NCBI GenBank assembly: GCA_949295065.1 | Contig: CASFJQ010000011.1 | Location: 1 to 63,857, forward strand | Length of the DNA stretch: 63,857 bases | Direction of reading: 5' to 3' | Origin: an uncultured Parabacteroides sp. | GTDB taxonomy: Bacteria > Bacteroidota > Bacteroidia > Bacteroidales > Tannerellaceae | Shown here: positions 26,911 through 34,809 of the stretch, piece by piece | How positions within the stretch are numbered: the first letter of the stretch is position 1 | How the letters are laid out: every line of letters begins with the position of its first letter | The notes under the pieces: generated by a model | The model's input: the letters and a program-made list of their open reading frames with translations, nothing else | Told to the model about the DNA's origin: nothing | Databases searched by the model: none | Made by a program: the position numbers and the translations under genes

Positions 26911-27936
26911 TCAATCAAACAACCCTTTCTCCCAATCTCCCCTCGTCCTTCCCAGATGACTGTATGCAAGCTCAGTCACCTCACGTCCGCGCGGAGTTCG
27001 CTTGATGAAACCCTCTTTAATGAGGAAAGGCTCATACACTTCCTCAAGAGTTCCGGGGTCTTCGCCCAGGGCCGTAGCCATAGTGGTAAGTCCCACCGGT
27101 CCGCCCTTGAATTTGTCAATCATTATCGACAGCAGTTTGTTGTCAATCTGGTCCAGACCGTAGCGGTCGATATTCAGAGCCTCCAGAGCATAGCAGGCAA
27201 TAGCCTTGTCTATTGTGCCGTTACCTTTCACCTGGGCAAAATCCCTCACCCTTCGCAGCAATGCGTTGGCGATACGAGGCGTGCCACGGCTTCGTGAAGC
27301 AATTTCTTTTGCCGCCTGGGTGTCACATTCCATATTCAGTAACGCTGCGCTTCGCAGGACAATCTTTGTCAGGGTGTCGATATTATAATATTCCAGATGC
27401 ATATTTATGCCGAAGCGCGCACGCAGAGGACTGGTCAGCAAACCGCTTCGTGTGGTTGCGCCAATCAGCGTGAACGGGGCAAGGTCAATCTGTATAGACC
27501 TTGCGCTCGGTCCTTTGTCAATCATAATATCTATTCGATAGTCCTCCATTGCCGAATACAGATATTCTTCCACAATCGGACTTAAGCGGTGAATCTCGTC
27601 GATGAACAGCACATCGTTCTTTTCGAGCGAAGTCAGAATACCGGCAAGGTCGCCCGGCTTGTCCAGCACCGGTCCCGAAGTGACCTTGAAACCGACACCA
27701 AGCTCATTAGCGATAATGTTGGACAGCGTTGTCTTTCCCAATCCTGGAGGTCCATGCAGCAGAACGTGGTCCAGCGCTTCCTTGCGCATACGTGCTGCCA
27801 TTACGAACACACGCAGGTTTTCAACCACTTTTGCCTGTCCGCTGAAATCCTCGAACGACAGAGGTCGTAGCGCGTTTTCATATTCGCGCTCGCTTTCCGG
27901 CATACGTGTGTCTCTTATATCGAATTCTTCTTCCAT
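26911..27936 (-). CDS. ruvB: Holliday junction branch migration helicase RuvB
   Basis: 341 aa AAA+ ATPase of the RuvABC complex, which drives branch migration during recombinational repair. Walker A is [20 protein letters not shown] (about residues 60-79), Walker B is [13 protein letters not shown], sensor 1 region [21 protein letters not shown]. The C-terminal winged-helix DNA-binding domain ends with [20 protein letters not shown]. Length and all motifs are normal. It is on the same strand as, and upstream of, the flippase gene, from which it is separated by the 230-bp repeat leader. Confidence 0.98.
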   Translation of the reverse strand: MEEEFDIRDTRMPESEREYENALRPLSFEDFSGQAKVVENLRVFVMAARMRKEALDHVLLHGPPGLGKTTLSNIIANELGVGFKVTSGPVLDKPGDLAGILTSLEKNDVLFIDEIHRLSPIVEEYLYSAMEDYRIDIMIDKGPSARSIQIDLAPFTLIGATTRSGLLTSPLRARFGINMHLEYYNIDTLTKIVLRSAALLNMECDTQAAKEIASRSRGTPRIANALLRRVRDFAQVKGNGTIDKAIACYALEALNIDRYGLDQIDNKLLSIMIDKFKGGPVGLTTMATALGEDPGTLEEVYEPFLIKEGFIKRTPRGREVTELAYSHLGRTRGDWEKGLFD

Positions 27937-28007
27937 TTATCAAATTATCTTTATTGCTTTTGATTTGCAAAATTAATGAAAGGATAAGTAGAGACAAAAT
28001 AAAAAAA

Positions 28008-28183
28008 CTTCCGAAACAAATTTGTTTTTCTTCCGTAAGTAATTCAATTTTCTTTCGGAAGAAAATGAAGTTCCATTCGGATGGAAATGGCGGAAATTTT
28101 ATATGCGTTGTTTCGCAAAAAAAGGTAGGCATCTTTCCCGGAAAAGCTCGTAGTGTTTCTGAAAAAAGATGCCTACCTTTTTT
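28008..28183 (+). repeat. Dispersed repeat, copy A (arm plus hairpin)
   Basis: A conserved arm (28008-28117, with TTCTTCCGTAA and ATTCAATTTTCTTTCGGAA) is followed by a hairpin: GGTAGGCATC (28124-28133) and GATGCCTACC (28168-28177), with flanking A- and T-runs, around a 34-nt loop. The second copy is at 41583-41759 in the opposite arm orientation. Copy A fills the space between ruvB and a truncated exporter gene. Confidence 0.9.
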
Positions 28184-28335
28184 GTGAAACATAGTAGTGT
28201 TTTGTTTTTTAATACTGTTTTAATCACCTCATGCAGGGGATTTTTACTTTTGCAAGTTTCACAATTTTTCTATATAGTTAATTATCAGTGAAATCATGTG
28301 ACTTATGAACGTTTGTTAACATTTAGCACTGAAAC

Positions 28336-28458
28336 CTAAATATTCAACTGCATTGTCTCCGCACTGTATTCCCGTCCATGGAACTTGGCGATCATCCTTA
28401 GGCAGGTTGCGCCGCATTCCATGGAATCGGGTTGGGTGATGTGGGGAAAAGTTCTCAT
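28336..28458 (-). pseudogene. N-terminal remnant of a C39-peptidase ABC exporter
   Basis: A 40-codon frame with ATG at 28458, 6 nt after the stop of the outer-membrane receptor gene. It reads FPHITQPDSMECGATCLRMI then AKFHGREYSAETMQ before a TAG. This is the start of a bacteriocin-processing C39 peptidase domain with its catalytic Cys (ECGATCL), normally the N-terminus of a roughly 700-aa exporter that cleaves double-glycine leaders. No homologous sequence continues after the stop, so the remainder was deleted or replaced; dispersed repeat A follows 150 nt later. It was too short for routine gene calling. Confidence 0.75.
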
Positions 28459-28464
28459 TTGTTT

Positions 28465-30774
28465 TTATTGCGCTTTAATACTGCCAATACCTGCATCTTG
28501 GTTGTATAGCCGTTGCTGCTGGTAACGTTTCTGCTGAACCTTGTTCTTGAACGAATATGATATACCGATAATTGGCATCAGATAGCGGTCGGTGAACTTT
28601 TGTTCTGAATGATAATAATAACCTGCATTTTTAATCGTGTTGTCAATGTGGTGATCTCCGGCAGCAAAATAGCGTAATCCTGCCGTCAATGCCCAGTTCT
28701 TAGGCAGGTTCCAGGTAAATATCATTTCTGATTCCGGTGTCGAGAATGATTTACTGGTTTTTGAGTAACTATATCCATCATAAAATACATAGGCATACAG
28801 AGATACTTTCTTGTAAAACAGATTCAAAGACGCGTTTGCTCCCCAATTGTTTCCGCTGAATGGCATTCCTTCGATAAAGTCTTTCTGATAATAAACGCTC
28901 ATATTCAGATTACCGAAGGTCGATAGGTTGAAACGGGTGTTTATTCCCGTACGCAATTGCTGCAAGTTGTCCAGGTTCTCATAGGTCTGCACATACCGGT
29001 TTCCTTCCATGTAACCGATATCCGAGATTTGCTTGGCAGAATAGTCATACAGGACAAACGGCGAAAGATAGATGCCTTTATGATTCCAGGTATAAGACAA
29101 GTTCACCGTATTATCCACGTAAGGCTTCAGATACGGATTTCCCTGAATAAGCATCAGGCTGTCGGCAGATGTGTTGCGTGGATTCAGCAAGCTGATGTCC
29201 GGCGAAGTACGCTGGCGGGAAAAGTATAACTGGAAAAATGACTTTTGGTTCAGATTATATGTTACTGACGCTCCTGGCACAAAAGTAACATACCGGTTGT
29301 GCATGCCATCCGCATTGGTAAAAACAAAATCAATACCCAACGATAACTGATAAGACAAATTGGGCAAAACAGAATGCGACAAGTCTCCGAAAACATATTC
29401 TCTCAAATCCTTGTAATGATAAACGGGATAATTGTTGCCCACGTCTTCAATGGACGAATGCTGCATATAGGTATTTGCCCCGAAGTCCATCTTCAGTTTG
29501 TCCGACAACTGCCAGTCGTAGTTTATATCCACGTTCAAAGATTTCTTTTTGTTATCCAAATCCACAACCGATTTATAACCGGACAAGGCGGACTCTTCCA
29601 CACGGTCGCTTTTCGCTCCCGAACCGAACAGGCCGAACCCGCCTTTTATTTCCAGGTAGTTATTAGTCGGGAAGGTATGTTTGTAATAAAGATTATACGT
29701 ATTCGTATAATAATGGTTATCCGTGGTCTGCCATGCAGTGAGAGGAGCTGATCTCTCCGCTGCCAAATCCGTGATTGTTCCGGAAGAATTCTTATCAATA
29801 TCCTGCGGATTTGTGATAAACGAAACAGCCCAGCTCAAATAGTCCTTGTCCGATATTACCCAATCACCACCGACATTGGCACTTATCATGTTGGTATTAA
29901 ACCTTTGCTGCTGAGATAAATCACGGATCATACCGCTCGTTTCCGTATATTCCTTTAAATCCGCATCATCATTATGGAAATAGAACTGCTGTGCCGTGAG
30001 ATATAAGGAATATTTGCTGTTACCCGCACCTAAAGAAAGTCCCGAAATACCATGTACGGCTTCCACATTATGCCGAGAATAAAGATTACCATTCAGATAG
30101 GATTTCTCCTTTTCTCGCTTGAGTTTTATATTCAAGACCTTATTCACATTTTGCTCTCCACGGTATTTGGCGGAAGGATTCTCTATCACTTCCACCGCCT
30201 CTATCATCTCCGGGTCCAGGCTGTCGAAAAATCCCGGGCGGCTTACGCCATTAATCAGGATAACCGGGGTTTCGCCCGAACTCAGCTTGATTGTGCGGTT
30301 GCTTTCATCAACAATCAGTTGAGGGATTTCGCGCAAGGACTCATATGCCGATTTAGCTTTCAGTGCCTGTGTGGAAAGGGTGTATGACGTATATCCGGCG
30401 CCGGCTTTCACCAAATCCCGGCGATCAGCATTGACTGTAACCATATCCAGCTTTTGAACTTCTTCCTGCAAAACAAAGGGAACAGGCTGGTTAAGTTGAG
30501 CCAAGTCAATTTTATGCTCTTGAGTTTTATAGCCTAACATTGAGATTATGCAAATACATTCATTTTTAGGAAGGTTCTTCAATTCAAAAACACCTTTCTC
30601 ATTCGTAACCGTTCCTCCCATTAACGAATCAGCCGCATACAACATGACAGTTGCCCCGGGCAGCGCCTCCTTTTGTTCACTAACCACAGTGCCTGAGAAA
30701 TCATATTGCGCATATATCATCGTGTGGAACAATAGTCCCAATACACATAACAGGCATTTACTTTGATTCTTCAT
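28465..30774 (-). CDS. TonB-dependent receptor-like outer membrane beta-barrel protein
   Basis: 769 aa. Signal peptide to about residue 22 (MIYAQYDFSG), a carboxypeptidase-regulatory-like domain (about 24-105: GTVVSEQKEALPGATVMLYA, GVFELKNLPKNECICI), a plug-like region (TPVILINGVSRPGFFDSLDP, about 170-190), then an OMP_b-brl_3 barrel to near the end. The short length and barrel type are those of small TonB-linked receptors that lie beside regulators and peptide exporters rather than SusC. Downstream by 6 nt is the C39 exporter remnant, upstream the TPR-HTH regulator, which suggests a peptide-related locus. The ligand is unknown. Confidence 0.85.
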   Translation of the reverse strand: MKNQSKCLLCVLGLLFHTMIYAQYDFSGTVVSEQKEALPGATVMLYAADSLMGGTVTNEKGVFELKNLPKNECICIISMLGYKTQEHKIDLAQLNQPVPFVLQEEVQKLDMVTVNADRRDLVKAGAGYTSYTLSTQALKAKSAYESLREIPQLIVDESNRTIKLSSGETPVILINGVSRPGFFDSLDPEMIEAVEVIENPSAKYRGEQNVNKVLNIKLKREKEKSYLNGNLYSRHNVEAVHGISGLSLGAGNSKYSLYLTAQQFYFHNDDADLKEYTETSGMIRDLSQQQRFNTNMISANVGGDWVISDKDYLSWAVSFITNPQDIDKNSSGTITDLAAERSAPLTAWQTTDNHYYTNTYNLYYKHTFPTNNYLEIKGGFGLFGSGAKSDRVEESALSGYKSVVDLDNKKKSLNVDINYDWQLSDKLKMDFGANTYMQHSSIEDVGNNYPVYHYKDLREYVFGDLSHSVLPNLSYQLSLGIDFVFTNADGMHNRYVTFVPGASVTYNLNQKSFFQLYFSRQRTSPDISLLNPRNTSADSLMLIQGNPYLKPYVDNTVNLSYTWNHKGIYLSPFVLYDYSAKQISDIGYMEGNRYVQTYENLDNLQQLRTGINTRFNLSTFGNLNMSVYYQKDFIEGMPFSGNNWGANASLNLFYKKVSLYAYVFYDGYSYSKTSKSFSTPESEMIFTWNLPKNWALTAGLRYFAAGDHHIDNTIKNAGYYYHSEQKFTDRYLMPIIGISYSFKNKVQQKRYQQQRLYNQDAGIGSIKAQ

Positions 30775-30955
30775 AATACTTTTCTCCTAGTATTTCATTA
30801 TTATTCCTTTTTATAAATTTACAAAGCCAAAATAAGTGAAGTTGTAACCGGAAAATCTAAGTAGTTATGTAATTTTTTTATTTTATAAAAAGCTGTATAA
30901 TAACAACTTGTAATTTTTATTGTTTTTTTTATATTGAAAATCTAATTTTTAATGA

Positions 30956-32623
30956 TTAATTTACGATAAAAGGCAACAACAATTCCTCCAAAGTTTTATT
31001 TGCCGTAGGGAAACATGATTTTTTGATTTTCTGTTTGTACGAAGAAACAGTGTCTGCCTGTAATAACAATACATCCGCAACTTTTGATGTTTTTACCCCC
31101 ATAACAGAAAGTTGGCAAATACGTATTTCCTGTTCCGAAAGTTTTGGAAATGATTTTTTCAATGATTCTGTAAACATTGGATAAATGGAAATGAAAGCAT
31201 CTTCATACAACTTCCATTCTTTCTTCTCAAATGCCGGAAGAATATCTTTCTTACCTCCATAAAGTTTTTTCAGAAACGAGTGACGACGGCATTGCTCCCG
31301 ATTCAAGGCATTGAATTTCTCCAATAACTGCAAATTCTCCTGTTCAATTTGCTCTTTTGATTTCATTTCCTGTATATTCTTCCCGGAATATTGATTAGGC
31401 TGTTCCTGCAATTTCCGTATAGAAGCCTCATTTTCACGGATAGTTTCGGTTAATTTCTTAATTTCCCGTTGGTAATATTGTTTTTTGTGCTGCTGCCGAT
31501 AAGCCAGACCAACAAAAAAGGCTGTCAATCCCATTAAACCTAAAATGATAAAATTCTTTGTGCGAATCAGTGATTTATGTTCCTTTGTAATTTCTTTTGT
31601 TTCTTGTTCTTGCTGTAAACGGACAATATCTTCCATTTGATTGGAGCGGTCAAGGCTATCCGCCAGTTCTTCATATTTTTTCTGGTACGCATACGCCTTT
31701 CCCGGATTTCCTTCTTTTTGAGCCAATTCTGCCAAATAAGAATTAGCTAAACATAGAGTTGGCAGGGAAGAAGACTCCAATGCTTGCTCCAGATAAAACC
31801 GGGCAGAATCCAGACGGTTCATTTGGAGATACAGATTGCCGATATTATTATAAAGAGCATAAGGTTTTTCAGTTGAATATTTTAATCCTGAATATAAATG
31901 AAAGAGAGCCTGTTCATAGTCCCCTTTTTTACGGTACATATATCCTAACCGATGATGAATTCCTTCCATAATATTACTGTTGCCGACTAACTCTGCCAAA
32001 GAAAGTGCTTGTTTATACATAAGAATCGCACTGTCTGCCTGATAATTCGCCATATAGGTTTCCCCAATCTGTTTCAAAATATATGTAATTCCTATCGTAT
32101 CATGGGCTTGTTGATAATAACCATAGGCTTCCCTGTAATAAGCCCGAGCTTCCGGATAAAGATAATTATGCCAATTTACCAGACCCAAATGATCGGCAAT
32201 TCTTCCTCTTAATGAAAAATCTGTTGAATTTTCAGTCAGTTCCTTTGCTTTTAGAAAGTCTTCCGTAGCCATAGCCCATTTTTCCCAGTCGCTGTGTATT
32301 CTCCCGGTCAGATACCAAGCCTTTGCGAGCCTTGTCATATCATTGTGTTTCTCGAAAAAAGTTCTCGCTTCGGCAATCAGGCTGTCGGTGGTATGTTCTT
32401 TATATAATTTGTCAGCAGCTTCCGTTTTTATGTTTATGAAGAGAGCACGGTCCGCTTCCGTCATCATTTCTGAGTTTATCGAGTCGAGCGTGCAGAAAAC
32501 GCTGTCCGGGGCTTCGCCTACTTTTGATTCAAGCCGCAGCAGTTCCTCGCTGTAATGCGGTGTGTCATTACAGGCTGAAAGAGTTATTATCAGCAGAATA
32601 AAGTTGAGTATGTATTTCGCCAT
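30956..32623 (-). CDS. TPR-transmembrane-HTH regulatory lipoprotein-like protein
   Basis: 555 aa. The N-terminus has a lipobox-like signal (LLIITLSACNDTPH, Cys at about 18). Residues about 60-330 are tetratricopeptide repeats (YLTGRIHSDWEKWAMATEDF, GYMYRKKGDYEQALFHLYSG). A single transmembrane helix follows (about 348-370, FIILGLMGLTAFFVGLAY), then a coiled coil (EIKKLTETIRENEASIRKLQ) and a C-terminal LuxR-like helix-turn-helix (LSEQEIRICQLSVMGVKTSK, ADTVSSYKQKIKK). It can be read as a one-protein periplasmic sensor with a cytoplasmic DNA-binding end. It lies upstream of the receptor gene on the same strand and may regulate it. Confidence 0.82.
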   Translation of the reverse strand: MAKYILNFILLIITLSACNDTPHYSEELLRLESKVGEAPDSVFCTLDSINSEMMTEADRALFINIKTEAADKLYKEHTTDSLIAEARTFFEKHNDMTRLAKAWYLTGRIHSDWEKWAMATEDFLKAKELTENSTDFSLRGRIADHLGLVNWHNYLYPEARAYYREAYGYYQQAHDTIGITYILKQIGETYMANYQADSAILMYKQALSLAELVGNSNIMEGIHHRLGYMYRKKGDYEQALFHLYSGLKYSTEKPYALYNNIGNLYLQMNRLDSARFYLEQALESSSLPTLCLANSYLAELAQKEGNPGKAYAYQKKYEELADSLDRSNQMEDIVRLQQEQETKEITKEHKSLIRTKNFIILGLMGLTAFFVGLAYRQQHKKQYYQREIKKLTETIRENEASIRKLQEQPNQYSGKNIQEMKSKEQIEQENLQLLEKFNALNREQCRRHSFLKKLYGGKKDILPAFEKKEWKLYEDAFISIYPMFTESLKKSFPKLSEQEIRICQLSVMGVKTSKVADVLLLQADTVSSYKQKIKKSCFPTANKTLEELLLPFIVN

Positions 32624-32992
32624 TTGTCTAAAGTTTATAATTTGAGTTTCGCAAGAAAAAATCCGTTTCCCTGTGTTTTGCAGGTTATATGTATGGCGAA
32701 GATAGTGAAATTCTGCCGAAATTCTATTTCAACTTAATAACATCTTTCTTGTAGTTTACAACTTTTCCTAATTTGATTTTTTTATAGTTGTTCTTGCGGC
32801 TAATGATGGTTTGTAAACAGCTGTAATTTTTATCGTGACAGAAATTCATGGTTTGCCCCTATGGCATAGTGGCGTATTAGTTGAATACATTTTTTCAAGC
32901 GAATAACACGTGCCGTCATACACTTTTTCAAACGAATCGTATTTTTGTGTCGGTTTATCTTCATATTTATTATATATTATTCCTTCAAATGG
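32624..32992. other. Gene-less stretch between the TPR regulator and higA
   Basis: No coding frame could be supported, in particular no higB-like toxin before higA. A loose direct repeat of the form ACA(T/C)TTTTTCAA(G/A)CGAAT occurs near 32888 and 32920. The left end is expected to hold the promoter of the TPR gene, but no clear box was found. Confidence 0.4.
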
Positions 32993-33033
32993 TATCCACT
33001 ATAATAGTGGATATTGAAAAAAAATTATATTTG
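32993..33033 (+). promoter_or_regulatory. higA: Palindromic operator and promoter of higA
   Basis: TATCCACTAT-A-ATAGTGGATA (32993-33013) is a perfect 10-bp inverted repeat with a 1-nt centre. TATATTTG at 33026-33033 is a good TAnnTTTG box. The expected -33 position falls inside the palindrome, so a bound protein would block transcription. Autorepression by HigA is the obvious reading. Confidence 0.75.
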
Positions 33034-33097
33034 CATTGCGAACGAATAGATTGATAATGGAAATATTTTGGAATTATCAAATCATTATAAATAGAAT

Positions 33098-33406
33098 ATG
33101 GGAACATATACTTGTCAACGCCCTATACATCCGGGCGAGCTTCTTAAAGAAGAGATAGAAAGCCGTAAGTTGGTACAGACCAAGCTTGCCGCACAGATGG
33201 GTGTTTCATATAAGATGATGAATGATATATTAAATTGCCACCGTCCTTTGACAACTCAAACAGCATTGTTGTTTGAAGCTGCTTTAGGAATTAGCGCGAG
33301 ATTGTTGATGAGGATGCAGTTGGATTGTAATATGCAGCAGACGCAAAGTGACAAATCATTTATGGAACGTCTTAACGAGATACGCAAGTATGCCGCTTTG
33401 TTGTAA
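33098..33406 (+). CDS. higA: HigA family antitoxin-type HTH protein, no adjacent toxin
   Basis: 102 aa XRE-type helix-turn-helix protein of the HigA/VapI group. The family start is RPIHPGELLKEEIESRKLVQ, followed by the HTH (TKLAAQMGVSYKMMNDILNC) and ALLFEAALGISARLLMRMQ. HigA binds its partner toxin HigB and represses the operon. The expected HigB gene, usually directly upstream, is absent on either strand of the adjacent 470 nt, so this is a solitary antitoxin or a domesticated repressor. The start ATG at 33098 lies 65 nt downstream of the -7 box. Confidence 0.85.
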   Translation: MGTYTCQRPIHPGELLKEEIESRKLVQTKLAAQMGVSYKMMNDILNCHRPLTTQTALLFEAALGISARLLMRMQLDCNMQQTQSDKSFMERLNEIRKYAALL

Positions 33407-33482
33407 TTTATCATCCTAAAAGCTTAATGCTTAATATTTATTCCTATCTTTATAGCCAAACAACCACCAAAACAATTTGGCT

Positions 33483-34760
33483 ATGGAAAATCTACTGCAT
33501 TATATTTGGAAATACCGCCTTTATACGGCAACATCACTTACCACTGTTGACGGCTTGCCTTTGGAGATAATAGACCCCGGAGTGCAGAACACAGATTCCG
33601 GTCCGGACTTTTTCAATGCTAAAATTATGATTGACGGGACATTGTGGGCAGGCAGCGTTGAAATCCACCTTAAGGCTTCCGATTGGAAAGCCCATAACCA
33701 TCATGCCGACAAGGCTTATGATGTGGTGATACTGCATGTTGTGGGCGAAAGCGATTGCGTTGTGAGGAGAACCAACGGAGAGGTTATCCCTCAATTCCGC
33801 CTTGTGGTGGACGAGTCGTTGCGCCGCAATATGGATTGGCTTCTTGGTCGTGATGTGCCTGTGCCTTGCCTTTATCGTTTGAGAGAAATAGAACCGCTTC
33901 ACCGCACAATGTGGCTCGACGCGTTGCTGAGTGAAAGGCTGGAGAGAAAGACAGATGATATTTGCCGCTGGCTGGATATTTGCGGCGGCGACTGGAACGA
34001 GGCGTTTTATATAGCATTGTGCCGTAATTTCGGTTTCGGGGTGAACAGCGACGCATTCGAGAGACTGGCAAGGAGCCTGCCTTTCCGTTTCATAAGGAAA
34101 CAGAGGGCAAGCAACACGCAAGTCGAGGCTCTGTTTTTCGGCCAGGCGGGATTGCTGGAAGCCGATGAAGACGACCATTACTACAGGCTTCTTCAGCGTG
34201 AATATAAATTCCTTGCCCACAAATTTTCCCTGAAGCCGTTGGACGCTACATTGTTCCGCTCTTTGAGAATGCGCCCCGGCACTACTCCACATCTTAAGTT
34301 GGCACAGCTCGCAATGCTGTGGGTGCGCTATGATACATTGTTCTCGGCATTGCTCGAAGCCAAGACACCGGGTGAGATAAAACAGTTTTTCCGCGTGTCG
34401 CCTTCGGAATATTGGAAGACTCATTATCGTTTCGGGGTTGTTTCGCCGGAGAAGGATAAGCCGCTCGGTGAGGCTGCGTTGGGAATAATACTGATAAACA
34501 CGGTTGTCCCCATGTTTTTCGCTTATTCCAAGAAACGCTCCATGCCTGAATATGCCGGCCGTGCATTGCGTTTGCTGGAAACTATACCTGCCGAGGACAA
34601 CAGCATCGTTTCTACTTTTCGCCGTGGAGGACTATTTGCACGGCATGCGGGCGACTCACAATCTCTCATACAATTGAAACGCGAATATTGCGAGAAGAAG
34701 AAATGCCTGTTCTGCCGCTTTGGCTTCCAGCTGTTAAAAAAGGGAAACACAAAGGGGTAG
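33483..34760 (+). CDS. DUF2851 family protein
   Basis: 425 aa from the ATG at 33483 (a TTG lies two codons upstream). The DUF2851 signature is clear: LHYIWKYRLY near the start, IIDPGVQNTDSGPDFFNAKI, WAGSVEIHLKASDWKAHNHH and VVILHVVGESDC. The C-terminus has a cysteine cluster (CEKKKCLFCRFGFQLLKK) that may bind metal. The fold of the N-terminal part resembles nuclease-like proteins, but the function is unknown. It is widespread and single-copy in Bacteroidales. It starts a plus-strand run with the lipoprotein and DUF3108 genes, although a separate promoter box precedes the lipoprotein. Confidence 0.92.
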   Translation: MENLLHYIWKYRLYTATSLTTVDGLPLEIIDPGVQNTDSGPDFFNAKIMIDGTLWAGSVEIHLKASDWKAHNHHADKAYDVVILHVVGESDCVVRRTNGEVIPQFRLVVDESLRRNMDWLLGRDVPVPCLYRLREIEPLHRTMWLDALLSERLERKTDDICRWLDICGGDWNEAFYIALCRNFGFGVNSDAFERLARSLPFRFIRKQRASNTQVEALFFGQAGLLEADEDDHYYRLLQREYKFLAHKFSLKPLDATLFRSLRMRPGTTPHLKLAQLAMLWVRYDTLFSALLEAKTPGEIKQFFRVSPSEYWKTHYRFGVVSPEKDKPLGEAALGIILINTVVPMFFAYSKKRSMPEYAGRALRLLETIPAEDNSIVSTFRRGGLFARHAGDSQSLIQLKREYCEKKKCLFCRFGFQLLKKGNTKG

Positions 34761-34776
34761 TTCGGACGGAAATTCC

Positions 34777-34784
34777 TATTTTTG
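34777..34784 (+). promoter_or_regulatory. -7 box upstream of the Ig-like lipoprotein gene
   Basis: TATTTTTG (TAnnTTTG) lies 25 nt upstream of the ATG at 34810 and 16 nt after the DUF2851 stop. The leader would be very short, and the -33 element is weak. Confidence 0.4.
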
Positions 34785-34809
34785 CGTCACTTTATCAATG
34801 TTATATTAA

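Noticed and set aside
27878-28192. Open frame on the minus strand across dispersed repeat A; a similar peptide (FRKKIEL, TEEKQICFG) is read at 41567-41776
   Set aside because: The peptide similarity follows directly from the DNA repeat and runs through a hairpin. The frames differ in length and ends, so I treat them as repeat DNA rather than genes.
28360-28440. Considered as a riboswitch or structured RNA because of its GC-rich, motif-like sequence
   Set aside because: Translation of the minus strand gives the start of a C39 peptidase domain, which explains the composition better.
33534-34424. 296-aa frame on the minus strand
   Set aside because: It is antisense to the DUF2851 gene, with a cysteine- and histidine-scattered composition typical of an artefact and no start signals.
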